Positions 20,799 through 31,879 of a stretch of DNA of 64,000 nt are shown piece after piece. The translations under genes and the position numbers were made by a program. The stretch spans positions 1,428 to 65,427 of the forward strand of contig NW_001914878.1 of NCBI RefSeq assembly GCF_000208925.1. Direction: 5' to 3'. This DNA comes from Entamoeba histolytica HM-1:IMSS (Eukaryota; Evosea; Mastigamoebida; Endamoebidae). The notes beneath the pieces were generated by a model. It worked only from the letters and a program-made list of their open reading frames with translations. It had not been told where the DNA came from and searched no databases. Position 1 is the first letter of the stretch. Each line of letters starts with the position of its first letter.

Positions 20799-22022
20799 AT
20801 GTCTGATTTATTACATCCAACATTTTTCAATAATAGAAAAGAATTAATACCAGAACAAAAAGAAAATGAAATGTTAAATATGATATATAAGAAGGCAGAA
20901 GAAATATTGTATTTACAACAAGATTGTATTGACTCAAAAAAACACCAACTCCAATATATTGAAAAACAGTTAGAAGAAAATAAGTTAAAACAACAAGAAA
21001 TGATTGATTCAATTAGAAAAAGTTTAGAATGGCAAAGAAAATCTAATGAAAATTTAGAGCTTAAAACCAAATTAGGAGATGCTGTAAGTTATGAAATTAA
21101 TCAAAAGAAACTCTTTAAAACAAAACTTGAAATAAAAGAGAAAGACTTAAATAAGGAATATCAAAAATGTCAGTATGAGATATTCAGATGTAATCAACGA
21201 TTGATAAAACACTTTTGGATTATGAGAGAACTTAGTCTAACTTCTTTTATTAATTGTAAAAGATCATTATATACTGAGTCTATAGAAATTTTTTATGATA
21301 AAATTTATATAGAACAATCAAGTACTGAAAATGAAATGCCTGATGAATCTCATATACTTTGTTTTGAGAAAAGATCATTTGAAATTGGTAAATCATCAAA
21401 TAAAATTAGTCCTTCAAAAAAGGTGGAAGTAACTCAACCTTCATTTCAAAAGAGAAAATTTGAAGTTTCTCATTCACCATCAAATAAAGCTTCTCTTCCA
21501 AATCAAGTAAAACAAACAAATAAATCTATTTGTCCTCCTCTTCCACCTAAAGCAGAAAGGTTTAATCAAGAAAGAGAATTGACACCATTACAAAAAGAAA
21601 TTATAAAAAAAAATACTACTACTTTAGATAAAATTGTGAATGTTTTTAGTGAAGACACTATCCGTAAAGGATTAAAAATTTATACTGATGTCTCTAAACA
21701 AATCAATGACACAGGGGCAACTCCATATGTTAGAACAGTTACTCACACTATTGGTAAAGTGACTGATGTTGCGAAAGAAATTCCTGTAATTAGAAGAGTA
21801 GCAAAACCATTACATTATTGTATTAAAACAATTGAAGGGGGTAGCATTGCTTTGCAACATGAGCAAGATGTGAATGAATATTTAGATAATTATATTGCTG
21901 AATATAGGAAGATTGAATCTGGAGGAGGTACTGCATATGCAATCTCTCAAACAACAATTAAGACAACATGTAGTGTTTGTGAAAATATATTATTTCCAAT
22001 ATTTGTTCCATTTTATGATTAA
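20799..22022 (+). CDS. Coiled-coil protein with SH3-type proline motif, 407 aa
   Basis: I do not recognise the family. Residues about 15-150 are a Lys/Glu/Gln-rich coiled coil. A linker rich in Ser/Pro follows, containing CPPLPPKAERF, which fits a class II SH3 ligand (PxxPxK/R). The C-terminal 140 residues form a helical globular region (TLDKIVNVFSEDTIRKGLK through NYIAEYRKIE). No signal peptide or membrane segment. A cytosolic adaptor linking an SH3 protein to a coiled-coil partner is a plausible inference only. It ends 14 bp before the start of the large surface-protein gene. Confidence 0.72.
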   Translation: MSDLLHPTFFNNRKELIPEQKENEMLNMIYKKAEEILYLQQDCIDSKKHQLQYIEKQLEENKLKQQEMIDSIRKSLEWQRKSNENLELKTKLGDAVSYEINQKKLFKTKLEIKEKDLNKEYQKCQYEIFRCNQRLIKHFWIMRELSLTSFINCKRSLYTESIEIFYDKIYIEQSSTENEMPDESHILCFEKRSFEIGKSSNKISPSKKVEVTQPSFQKRKFEVSHSPSNKASLPNQVKQTNKSICPPLPPKAERFNQERELTPLQKEIIKKNTTTLDKIVNVFSEDTIRKGLKIYTDVSKQINDTGATPYVRTVTHTIGKVTDVAKEIPVIRRVAKPLHYCIKTIEGGSIALQHEQDVNEYLDNYIAEYRKIESGGGTAYAISQTTIKTTCSVCENILFPIFVPFYD

Positions 22023-22036
22023 ATGTGAGTAGAAAT

Positions 22037-25000
22037 ATGTTTTTAAATTTCTTACAATTAAAAACTGAAAACTTAAAAAGTGAATTGGTAATGACAATAA
22101 CTGAATGGGTAATCTTACTTTTTTCTGTTTCATGTTTAAGTGAAAATATAGTTTGTTCAAGTCTAATGCAAATACAAAACAAAAAAGCAAAAATAATTTT
22201 TCGTAATGGTTGTAATATTCAGACAATTAATAATTCAAGTATAGAGTTTATAGGAAATGGAATAATTAACAAAGTTATTCATTCAACAATAGTTTCTCAT
22301 AATTATTTTATTTCTATATTTGAAAGTGAGTTTTCTTCTATAGAGATTATTAATGGTATTGTTCTTATTGGGTCTAATGAAAATAAGTCAAACAATATTT
22401 CATTTACTGAAATTACTTTAATTAACTCTTCTCTTTTATTCTCTAATACTACTACTGACTCTATTATTAATGTAGATACTTTAAATATTCATGGTAATGT
22501 TAGTTTAAAAGAAATAATTATAGGAGATAGTTATGATATAGAGATTCATAACTTATGTATTGTTGGAATACCAATTGTTGTTTTTAAATCATATTCTGTA
22601 CTATTAAAATGGTTTAATACGACTTCAATTTGTGGTTTTTATAGAGTCTTACAAAATAAAAACCAAATTGTTTATTCTCAAGAAGGCTCATATTTTGAAA
22701 CTCAAAGTCAGATTCAATGTATCTCAAGATGTTCTAGAAATAAGATTTGGTTTGGTAAATTGATAGAAATAGAAAGAAATTTATGTAACTTAAATAACCA
22801 AGTTAGTATAGTTGAGTTAAATTGTAATATACTTTATAACAGCTCTATGTTACAAAATATTGTTTTTAATTCAAGTTTAATTATTAGAAAAGGTTTATTA
22901 CACCAAATTCATGATATTCATATTCAACAACTTATATTACAATCACCAGATATATCATATATAGAATTCTTTAATGATACTATTAGTACTGTTATTATTG
23001 ATAATCCAGAAATAATCATTTCTCTTTATTATACAAACATTACTGTATTTCAAACATTTAATTCTTATATTAATTTTTTTGATAATTCATCATTAATTCA
23101 AAGACTTGAATTGTATAATTCCGTATTAATAAATAAAAATTTAACATCGTTTATAAATGATGTTGTTATCTTTATTAGAAATTCTTCATTTAGTATAGAT
23201 GGAATTGTTGTTGACATAATGAGAATAAAATCTCTTTCTAACGCTTCATTGTTTAATGTTTCGAATATTTACACAAAGTCATTAACAATTAATTCTCTTT
23301 CAATAGACTATCTTGTTAACATTACTTCAAATCTTGTCACATTAATAGATTCAAAAATTAAAACTAAAATAAAGAATGTACATGCACAAACAATTAATAT
23401 AATTCATTCATCTATATTTTACTTTAGAAAAAATACAATATAATAAAATGGTTATTATATCTCTGATACACAATGTCTTTACTAATAACTTTTTTGAAAG
23501 CAGTGTTATGTTTTTAAATTTCAATTCATTACTTATTGATTATATCAATTTTCATAATGAAGACTCTTTCTATTCCAAGTTAAATAGATTAAATAATTTA
23601 TACTCAACTACTTTTGATTATAATAGCATTAAAACAATAATACCAGAAAATTTATCATTACTTAATCAAAACCAATTTCAATTATTTGTGTCAAATTCTA
23701 AAAAACATTTATTTCAATCAAACATATGTTCTAAAATGAATGAATTATGTCTTAACCAAAATAACACAAAAAGGGAAGATAATATTATTACTATTAATTT
23801 ATCTAATTCAACTTTAACAGTGATTCAAAACACTACTATTAAAATAACTAAAGAAAATTCAAAAATCTTTATTCTAACTAAGAACCAAATTACTTTAACT
23901 TTTCAAAAAGTTTTATGTTCTTCCTCTGTTTACATTCATCCAATTGATTACTCTAAACCAACAATTATTGTTAATGATGTAGAAGAATCATGTTCTGATA
24001 AGATTTTTATTTCCTCATCTATTCCACTTATTTTATCACCAATATCAACACCAAAAGTAAAAATAAATTGTGGTTTGTTAGCTATATCATCAGCCTTATT
24101 AAGAAATTTAATATCAGAAGACCCTTATGACTATGATCTATTTTTCTCTTTTTCTGAACTTAAAAAGAATATATGTCCTCCATTCATTTGTGTTTCTTCT
24201 AATGGAATATCTATTTCTTCAGATAATATTAATATTAAATGTTCTAATGCAAATAAATTTACTTCTGATAGATCTAGTGTTTATGTTGATAGAATAGACA
24301 CTCCTCTCTATGGAGTCTTTCATGATGTTATAGTTTCAAATAACGTTCAAACAATTAGTTGGGTTGGTTTGAGTATTGATTCTAATTCATACGATATTTC
24401 ATACATAACAAATTTAAGAGTGGCACCAAAAACATATTTTTCTATAAGAAAGCTTAATCTTCATATAACAAAAATATATGGAACAGAACTGTCATTATCT
24501 CTTATTGAATCTATAGTTGAATGTACAACACATGCCTCATTTCTTTTATTAAAATTAGAAGATTTTTCTGAATTTAAATCTAAAGATTTAGATGTTCAGA
24601 AAATAATCTCTTCATTTGGTACTCTTATTACTTCAGAAAGTCTTACTGTTGAAACAATAGAATACTCCCTAAATTGGGATAAACAAAATAATAATCCTAT
24701 GATTAAAATTTCTTCTTTAATACTGAAGAATGAGTCTATTGTTAATTGGGTTGTAGTAGATTCTATTGTAACAACAAAAGAAACAATTCCATTGTTAGTT
24801 GTTTCTAATGGCATTCAATACCAACAACCAACATTAAGTTTTATCCATTGTGATCAAAAGGTATTATTTACTTCTGGGACTACCCAACTAAATGGTATAA
24901 AGTGTACATTCTTTGGAATATATAAGACATGTGTTTTAGTTAAAGAAAATGCAGATTTATTATCTTCTTATGATATGTTACAAAGTAGTGCCCCAACTTG

Positions 25001-27248
25001 TCCTTGTACTTCTGATAGTCTTGATGGATGTACTATTATTATCAAAACAAGTTATGTTTATGGAAGTATTAATACAAATAACTTGGAAATAAACCTTACA
25101 ACATCATTCGATTTAAAGTCATTATGGATAGATGACACTTTATTTGTCTTTCAGAATATGTCAATTCAATGTAAGTCAACTTATATTAAATCTATTCAAA
25201 TTCCAGAAAATAGATGTATTTCATTTTTTTCTAATTGTCAAATCGGAAGTATTTCAGGGAATGGAGAGTTTGTAAGTTCAAGAAACGTTATTGTAGATAC
25301 TGTTTATCAAACAAGAATGATAGTAAATAATATAAACGTCAATAAACTTTTCTCTCCTTCATTTATTCTTTTAAATAATACAAAAATTAAACTCCTAAAT
25401 GGTAGCTCCTTCTCAATGAAACAAGGTATTCTAGAATATATTCATCAATTGGAACCACCAATTAATTATCATTCAAGAGAGTCATTCACAATGTATTTAA
25501 CCAAATTCATTAATTTTCCAATGAACACATGCTTTGAACTTGCAGAATTTAAAACACTACCTCAAACAATTATGATTAGTTCATTTTCTCCAAATACCTT
25601 TGATTTAGAAGTCGCATGTAAAAATAAGGTCATTGTTTGCAATAATCCAATGACTCTCTTTAATTGTGGAATTCAAAGATGTGTTGTTATTCATCCTGAT
25701 GAGCCTTTGGATTCTAGTAAAGCATATGATGCTTTAAATTGTCCATGTGGTTTCACAGAAGTACAATCAAAATACAGTCATGAATTATGTTCATTAGTAG
25801 CAAAAGATATACAAGTCTTAGAAAATATGAGAGGAAATTTTCATTCAATTGAAGTGAGTGATAACACTGTTTTCATGTTAGATGGTCAATTATCAATTTC
25901 AGAGTACTATCCTGTATCTAACCAAACATTTAATGGTAATAATAATTATGTAACATTAGATATTCATATAATTGGAAATCAAATGTTTTCTATAAACTTG
26001 AATGTAGAAGCTACCGTATTTCTTAATGCAAAACAATCAAAATTTTTTATTACAAAAAATATTATATTTGATACAATTCTAACAGACAGTATCTACATAA
26101 CATCTTCAGCAATGTTGACACTACCTAGTAATGTTCCAAGTAATTTTATGATTAATATTACTAGTCAACATATCAATATTCCAAATGGTATTGAATGTTT
26201 GTCAATGTTAATTTATTCCAACTTCTTTGAAAGTCCATTATTCATCATTGGAAATGAAAAACCATTTAAAATGGAGTCTTTTGAATTTGATGGAATGGCA
26301 AAAGGTGTAATTGTCAAAACTTCTCAAAAGAACCTTGTAAAAGTTGATTCATTAAAAAATATTTATATTGATGATGAACAAAGATATCTTACAACCGAAG
26401 AAATACCAAAAACACGAGTTGTGTGCAGATATGATAATGGATGGAAAAATGATAATTGTCCTTGCAAAGGGATTTATTGTCACATTATCATTTATTCATC
26501 AATAATAAATGAACCACTAATTAACATATCCAGATTAATTATTGAAACAAATTGTAATCTTCAAAAGACAGTAATTGCTCATTCTGTTGAGTTAAATGCT
26601 AATGCAACATTTACTGATTGTATAATAACAAATCTTAATGTTTTTAACAAAGACTTAATAATATTAAGACTTAAATCTTTTGTTATTGAAAAAATTACCA
26701 GAAAAGAAACTATCCCTCTTATTATTAATTCAACAAAAGAAGGTGATATTATTTTTCTTGAAGCTCCATTACTTTATCTCATCACTAATGAACCAATAAA
26801 ATTTAAACATATAATATCATCCAACCTAATCATGTATCAACAAACTAATAAAATGATTATGAAAGGAATTAACTCTATTATAGAATCAGATAATGTTGTT
26901 ATTTTCGTTTCATCAATACTACATAATTTTATCCTTAAGTCATCAATTATTCCACCTCTTGATGTGATATCTGTTTATAGCAGAGAAAATAATACTATTA
27001 AAAGGTTGACATTTGGATATGTTTTTGTATTATGTTTTGATTATTTGTATATTTCAAACTCTACAAAACTACCAGTATGTCCAACAGACCAACTTACAAA
27101 TGAAGATGAACTAACAAACCAAAAACAATTATGGTACTTAGTGTTAATACCTATATTTTGTATACTTATTTTATTTATGATAAGTATACTGGTGTGTGTG
27201 TATAAGATATATCAAAGAAGAATACAACGTCGTCTTCGAATTTTTTAA
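22037..27248 (+). CDS. Very large type I surface protein with repeated CPC modules, one frameshift
   Basis: Two open segments (22037-23443 and about 23430-27248) fit one protein of about 1,735 residues. The break is a single-base shift at an A6 run near 23428-23433. The start is the ATG at 22037 or, better, at 22091, which begins a signal peptide (MTITEWVILLFSVSCL). The ectodomain is rich in Ile/Asn/Ser short beta strands, as in beta-helix adhesins. Cys motifs recur at 24174 (CPPFIC), 24999 (CPC), 25740 (CPC) and 26457 (CPC), about 240-275 residues apart. A C-terminal transmembrane helix precedes a short basic tail (about 15 residues). Family unknown; surface adhesion is an inference. Confidence 0.8.
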
Positions 27249-27587
27249 GTTTCAAACCATTTTCATTTATATTGAAATATTTACTTTATATTTGTATTTG
27301 TATATATTAAAAAATATTCTTCATACTTAACATAAAAATACTATTCTTGGAATTTTAAATTTTATTGTAGATGATACAACTAACTAATTAGAATAGGCTA
27401 TAAGAGTGAATTATTTAATTAATAATAACATTAAACAGTCAAACACACATGAGTTTTTGTTATATATTCCATTTTAATAATTCCTTTAAAATAAAAAAAA
27501 TTCAAAAAGAAAAGAAAGAAAGACAAAATGAAGAAAAAACAGTCTTTTGAGATTTTAAAGATTTGGTAGGCGATCTGCCTATCACAA
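27249..27587. other. Intergenic and 5' leader of MPR-like gene
   Basis: No gene is seen. A perfect short hairpin, TAGGC-GATCT-GCCTA, at 27567-27581 sits just before the ATG at 27588, so it would lie in or next to the mRNA 5' leader. It stands out against the AT-rich background. Confidence 0.5.
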
Positions 27588-28247
27588 ATGAAGTTGTTAT
27601 TTGTCTTATTCATTAGTTGTGTATTTGCTATTAAATGTAAAGACTTTAAAAACATTCACAAAAATACAGACTATGTTTTCAAAAAAGCAGACGCTGACAC
27701 TTACGTTTATTTCAATTTGTGTGGACCAATTACTACTAAGTTAGATGGGTATGATACTTCTGATGTATCTGTTCTTGCTTTTGTAGAAACTTATAAAGAA
27801 AAAATTGTTTTGGGAAGTACTTCAACTGAATCTCTTGAACTTATCAATGACGGTAAAACTCTTAGATTTACTTATGATGGAGATTCTAGTCTTCAATTAT
27901 CTTCTCGTGTAGAAGTAACTTGTGGTACTGAAGACACCTCTTCTAATATTAAAGCTCAAATTGAAGGAAGTACTTTCATTTTCTCATTTACATCTCCTGA
28001 TGCTTGTCCATCAAATAAAACATTCCCAATTACTGGTCTTATTTTGTGTATTGTTCTTTTTGTACTCATTGGCTTTTATATTATTATTACCGTTATTTTG
28101 AATATCTTTGTTTTCCATAAGAAAGGGTTGGAAATTATACCAAATTATCTCTTCTGGGTTGGTCTTCCTTCACTTCTTGTTGATGGTGTTAAATTCACAT
28201 TTTGTTGCAAGAAAGCTGGATCTGAATATCAGACATTTGCCGTTTAA
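27588..28247 (+). CDS. MRH-type sorting receptor, CD-MPR/Atg27-like (paralog 1)
   Basis: The 219-residue type I membrane protein has a signal peptide (about 1-15), a small beta domain with several Cys (NLCGPI, VTCGTE, DACPS) like an MRH domain, a transmembrane helix (about 145-172), and a tail. The tail starts FVFHKKGLEIIPNYLFW and continues VDGVKFTFCCKK, which parallels the cation-dependent mannose-6-phosphate receptor (VVGAKGMEQFPHLAFW...ADGCDFVC); Atg27 tails are similar. It ends in EYQTFAV with YQTF as a YxxPhi endocytic/sorting signal. Likely role: cargo sorting between Golgi and endolysosomes. Sugar-binding residues cannot be confirmed by eye. The paralog is at 61863. Confidence 0.78.
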   Translation: MKLLFVLFISCVFAIKCKDFKNIHKNTDYVFKKADADTYVYFNLCGPITTKLDGYDTSDVSVLAFVETYKEKIVLGSTSTESLELINDGKTLRFTYDGDSSLQLSSRVEVTCGTEDTSSNIKAQIEGSTFIFSFTSPDACPSNKTFPITGLILCIVLFVLIGFYIIITVILNIFVFHKKGLEIIPNYLFWVGLPSLLVDGVKFTFCCKKAGSEYQTFAV

Positions 28248-28534
28248 ATTGATATGCTTTTAAAGCCATTAATTTTCCATAAATTTATTAAATGAAACAA
28301 GAATAATTAACACATAGAATAAAAACAAAACGTAATAAAAAAAGTAAAAGGGTAAGACCCAATAAAGATTGAGGAATGAATATAATGAAAAGTATTTAAA
28401 ATTTTTTCTGAGATTAAAATAATGAATTTAATATAATTATAAAAGAATAATAAAAAAATTAAAAAGAAATAGAATAATAAATTTATCTCTAAATAGAATA
28501 GAATAAAACTATCTCATTATTATCATTAGAATTT

Positions 28535-28789
28535 ATGAATAAAGAAAGAACCATCTGTGTAATTGATTGTGATGAATTAGATAATAAAGAAACAAAAAGT
28601 AATATAGAAAATAAACAAACAGAATATAAACCTAAATTAAATGAAACAAAATCATCAAGAAAAAAATTTGGTGTAATTAATAGGAACTTTTTTAATAAAA
28701 CAAGAGACAAAAATACAGAAAGGACATTAGAATTTATGAAAAAAAAGAAATTAGAATTAGATAAATTACAATTTGGCTCTAAAGATTAA
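28535..28789 (+). CDS. Small charged hypothetical protein, 84 aa
   Basis: Unrecognised. The frame is Lys/Glu/Asn-rich without a membrane segment, and has a basic middle (NETKSSRKKFG). A GTATTTAAAA sequence near 28391, about 140 bp upstream, resembles an Entamoeba TATA box but is far from the ATG. It could be a real small gene, or a fragment whose 5' part is missed. It lies 122 bp before the deacetylase gene. Confidence 0.45.
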   Translation: MNKERTICVIDCDELDNKETKSNIENKQTEYKPKLNETKSSRKKFGVINRNFFNKTRDKNTERTLEFMKKKKLELDKLQFGSKD

Positions 28790-28910
28790 AAAAAGTTTTT
28801 AAATTTATTTTTGTTTTGACACATTTAAAAAAGTAAAAAGTTTAATAAATCTGATTTTGAAAACTTTTAGAAAGAAAAAAACTACAAAAAAAAAGAATTT
28901 TTAAAGAAGA

Positions 28911-29788
28911 ATGAATGGTATTGGGTGGGCAATCATTATCTTATTACTCCTTTTCATTGTTAGTTTATTATTATTTATTATATACTCAGTACTATTTCAA
29001 GCACGATGGTTAATGTGGATAATTAACAAAATTAATCCAAAAGCATTATTTTATTTCCCAATAAAAACAAAAATTATTGCATTAACAGTTGATGATGCAC
29101 CTTCAAATCAAACAGAAGAATTTTTAGATTTATTTAAAAGATATGGAATTCATGTTACATTTTTTATCATTGGTGAAAGAGTTAAAGGAAGAGAAGAAAA
29201 AATGAAACGGATAATTGAAGAAGGACATGAAATAGGAAATCATACATATTACGATGAACCATCATTCAAAAATACAAAAGAAGAATTTGAAGATAAACTA
29301 AGAAGAGTTTGTTAGTTTAAATCAATTTGCTAGAAAACATCTATTCATTCATTAAGACAGATGAAGTTATGAAACCATATTCATTGAATCAAAGATATAA
29401 ATGGTTTAGGCCAGGATCAGGTATTCCTTCATCTTTTATGTATGATTGTCTTGAGAAATATGGATATAAACTTGTTATTGGATCATGTCATGCTTTTGAT
29501 GCACAAATAAAAAATTGTAGTTATACATCTTTTATTCTTAAACATGGAATTTGTAGTGGTGATATTGTAATAGTTCATGATAGAGAATATACGTTACCTG
29601 AAGTTGAAAGTTTCTTAGAGTATTGCAAAGATAAAAAAATACAAATAATGTCATTAGGAGAAATGTGTGATTTTATGAATGGTCTTCAAAATGAAGAAAT
29701 AAACTCAACACTTCATAAACCAATACTTCCATATTCTATTCCAACACCAGAATCTCATTCACAAAGTATAAATGAATATCTTCATTAA
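28911..29788 (+). CDS. Membrane-anchored polysaccharide (chitin-type) deacetylase
   Basis: Exon 1 (28911-29306) and exon 2 (29357-29788) join in phase 0 across a 50-bp intron, GTTTGT...AAG, to 275 residues. A shorter 27-bp GTTTGT...TAG alternative leads to a stop. An N-terminal helix (about 5-28) is a signal anchor (type II). The NodB domain follows: TVDDAPSN (motif 1, catalytic and metal Asp), EIGNHTYYDE (motif 2, HxxxH form HTYYD lacks the second His), RPGSG (motif 3) and DIVIVHDREY (motif 4 His). Such enzymes deacetylate chitin or N-acetylglucosamine polymers; in Entamoeba that means the cyst wall. The motif 2 change may alter metal binding. Confidence 0.83.
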
Positions 29789-30064
29789 AATAAGAATTTC
29801 ATTGAGCCTAGCAAAATGTTAAGAAAAACAAATTTTATTATTTTTATAATTTGTTTTTTTTTTTTTTGATAAGCGAAAAATATTAAAAGAAAAATACAAA
29901 AATCATAGAGAATATAGAAAAAGGAAGAATCAATTTAATAATAAGTAATAATTAAATTTATTAATTATTTAAACTATAATTAAAAATAAAACAGAAGATT
30001 TATTTTAAAAAAAAAACAGAATTTATTTGAAGATTGAATATGATCTTAAAAATCATATTTTACA

Positions 30065-31156
30065 ATGTTATTTGTTTTATTCATTTGTGCAGCATTTGCT
30101 TTCCCATATACTGACCTTGAGTCACAAATTATTGCTAAACGTATTACTGAATTAGGAAAAAAATTAACTAAAGCTGGAGAGGAAGTTAAAAATCATAAAG
30201 AAGAAATTGATGCTCTAATGACTAAAATCAGTAAAAACGCCATTGACTTTGCATCAGCCAATGACCAACTCACTCAACTTAATAATCAAGTTGCTGAACT
30301 TATTACCAAAAAAACTCTTGAAACTAAAGCACCATCTGGAGATAAACTTGTTGATCTTGATAGCCTTTATGAAAACAAACAAATTGCTATTAAAAAAGCT
30401 GTGAAAAAAGCTTCTGCTGGATTAAAAGCAACTAAGAACATTAAGAAAACAGCCAAATTAGTTGCCAAAGCTAAAAAAGAACAACAAAAAGCAAATAAAC
30501 TTGCTAAGAAAGGAGATAATAAAGCTGCTAAAAAAGCTGCAAAGAAAGCCAAAAAATTAGTTGCTAAAGTTGAAAAGCAACAAAAGAAACAAGTTCAAAA
30601 AGCTGAAATTAAAAAGGCAGAGAAAAAAGTTGCTAAAATGGAAAAGAAGACTCAACAAAAAGCCACAAAAAAAGCAGAAAAAATTGTTAAAAAGCAACAA
30701 TTAAAACAACAATCAACTAAAACAGAAAATAAATATAAACAAGCTCTTGGAAAGAAACCAGTATCAGCCTCTCTTAAAAAAGAGGCTAAGGCTGCTGCTA
30801 AAGCTGCTTATGAAACTGTTATGAAAAAATATACTAAGAAAATTGCTAAAAGTGCAGAAAAAACTAAAAAAGATGGTAAAGACGCCGCTCATTCAACTAA
30901 TGTAATTAAAGAAGCTAAAGAGACTAAAGCTTTATTTGAAACTGCTAAGGCTAAAGCTAAGGAAGCTGCTAAAGCAGCTTACAAAAAAACTATGAAAAAA
31001 TCAGTTAAACAAGCTCCATCTTGTAATAAAACTATTATCATAACCCCTGTTGAACTTGTTTTCCCATTCAGCACTAATCCAAGAATTAGAAACGCCCAAA
31101 TCCTTATGAATCAAAATTGGGCTAAACTTCTTAAACAAAAATGGTCATTGAACTAA
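30065..31156 (+). CDS. Secreted lysine/alanine-rich helical protein 1, 363 aa
   Basis: Signal peptide (about 1-13, ending near AFA/FPYT), then an Lys/Ala-rich, almost entirely helical protein with very high pI. It carries a G-D/N-centred hairpin (LAKKGDNKAAKKAAKKAKK) shared with the next two genes, plus shared anchors TKAPSGDKLVDLDSL and KTENKYKQALGK that align with the 530-residue neighbour. A single-Cys C-terminal region (APSCNKTIIIT) is more globular. Not recognised as a named family. It resembles, in composition only, KERP-type proteins of E. histolytica. Possible roles are binding of acidic glycans or nucleic acids, or membrane attachment. Confidence 0.82.
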   Translation: MLFVLFICAAFAFPYTDLESQIIAKRITELGKKLTKAGEEVKNHKEEIDALMTKISKNAIDFASANDQLTQLNNQVAELITKKTLETKAPSGDKLVDLDSLYENKQIAIKKAVKKASAGLKATKNIKKTAKLVAKAKKEQQKANKLAKKGDNKAAKKAAKKAKKLVAKVEKQQKKQVQKAEIKKAEKKVAKMEKKTQQKATKKAEKIVKKQQLKQQSTKTENKYKQALGKKPVSASLKKEAKAAAKAAYETVMKKYTKKIAKSAEKTKKDGKDAAHSTNVIKEAKETKALFETAKAKAKEAAKAAYKKTMKKSVKQAPSCNKTIIITPVELVFPFSTNPRIRNAQILMNQNWAKLLKQKWSLN

Positions 31157-31879
31157 GTAAAACTAAACTTTTTTCTTGTTTTTTATTTTTTCATTTTTAA
31201 TAGCAAAGTCAGAGATGGAATAGAATAACTGTTTCTTTAATTCAGAATTTCTTTTCTCTTTTTTAATTATGAATATCTCTCATAATAGAGAAATATCACT
31301 TTCTGAATTTAAGAAATAACTAATTCTACTAATATCTCTCCTAGTATTCAAAGAATGTTCAAATAATAATAGGTTCTTAAGTCTGTAGCAACTGTAATAC
31401 TTTTTTGTCTATAGAATATGGTAGTTGATAATTCTTAAGTACAAATTAGAGTTTAGAATAAACAGAACTTATTTTAAATAGTCAACGTATCAATAACAAT
31501 AAGTTGATAATGGGTTTGAAAGTTCTCAGTTCTTTTTAATGAATTAGAGCCAATTTGAAGAGGTTCATTTGAAAAAAAGATAATAAGCTTGAGTAAATTG
31601 GTGTTAAAAAACTAAAAATAGAAATAGAAAAAGTATTTTGAATTGTTGTTGGATATATTCCACACAAAAAATAACATGAAGGTTCTTTATCTCCTTTAAT
31701 TGGGTTTGTGGTAGAACAAAACATTACAAATTTCGTTCTTCGAATGAAGTTAAAAACAGAAATGGTTATAAATACAAAAAGTTGTTGTTAAAAATTTAGT
31801 AAAAATAGATAAATCAAGTATTTCGTTTTTATCATTTCATTTTTCAATTTAATCAATTCATTTGATCTAATTATTCATA
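31157..31879. other. Intergenic region in lysine-rich array
   Basis: No gene is seen. A weak long inverted repeat, AATTCAGAA at about 31240-31248 and TTCTGAATT at about 31301-31309 with partial arm extension, is present. The minus-strand frame at 31536-31724 is a low-complexity shadow. Confidence 0.5.

Noticed and set aside
22025..23443. 22025-23443 and 23448-27248 as two separate genes
   Set aside because: The second would lack a signal peptide while having the transmembrane helix, and the first would have a signal but no anchor. The junction lies at an A-homopolymer, so one frameshifted gene is simpler.
27545..27581. tRNA-like fold near the MPR-like ATG
   Set aside because: Only one short stem is present; no cloverleaf, D-arm, T-arm or A/B-box sequence.
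29307..29333. A 27-bp intron ending at the first TAG in the deacetylase gene
   Set aside because: Too short for this genus and it leads to an in-frame stop; the 50-bp GTTTGT...AAG intron keeps the NodB domain intact.
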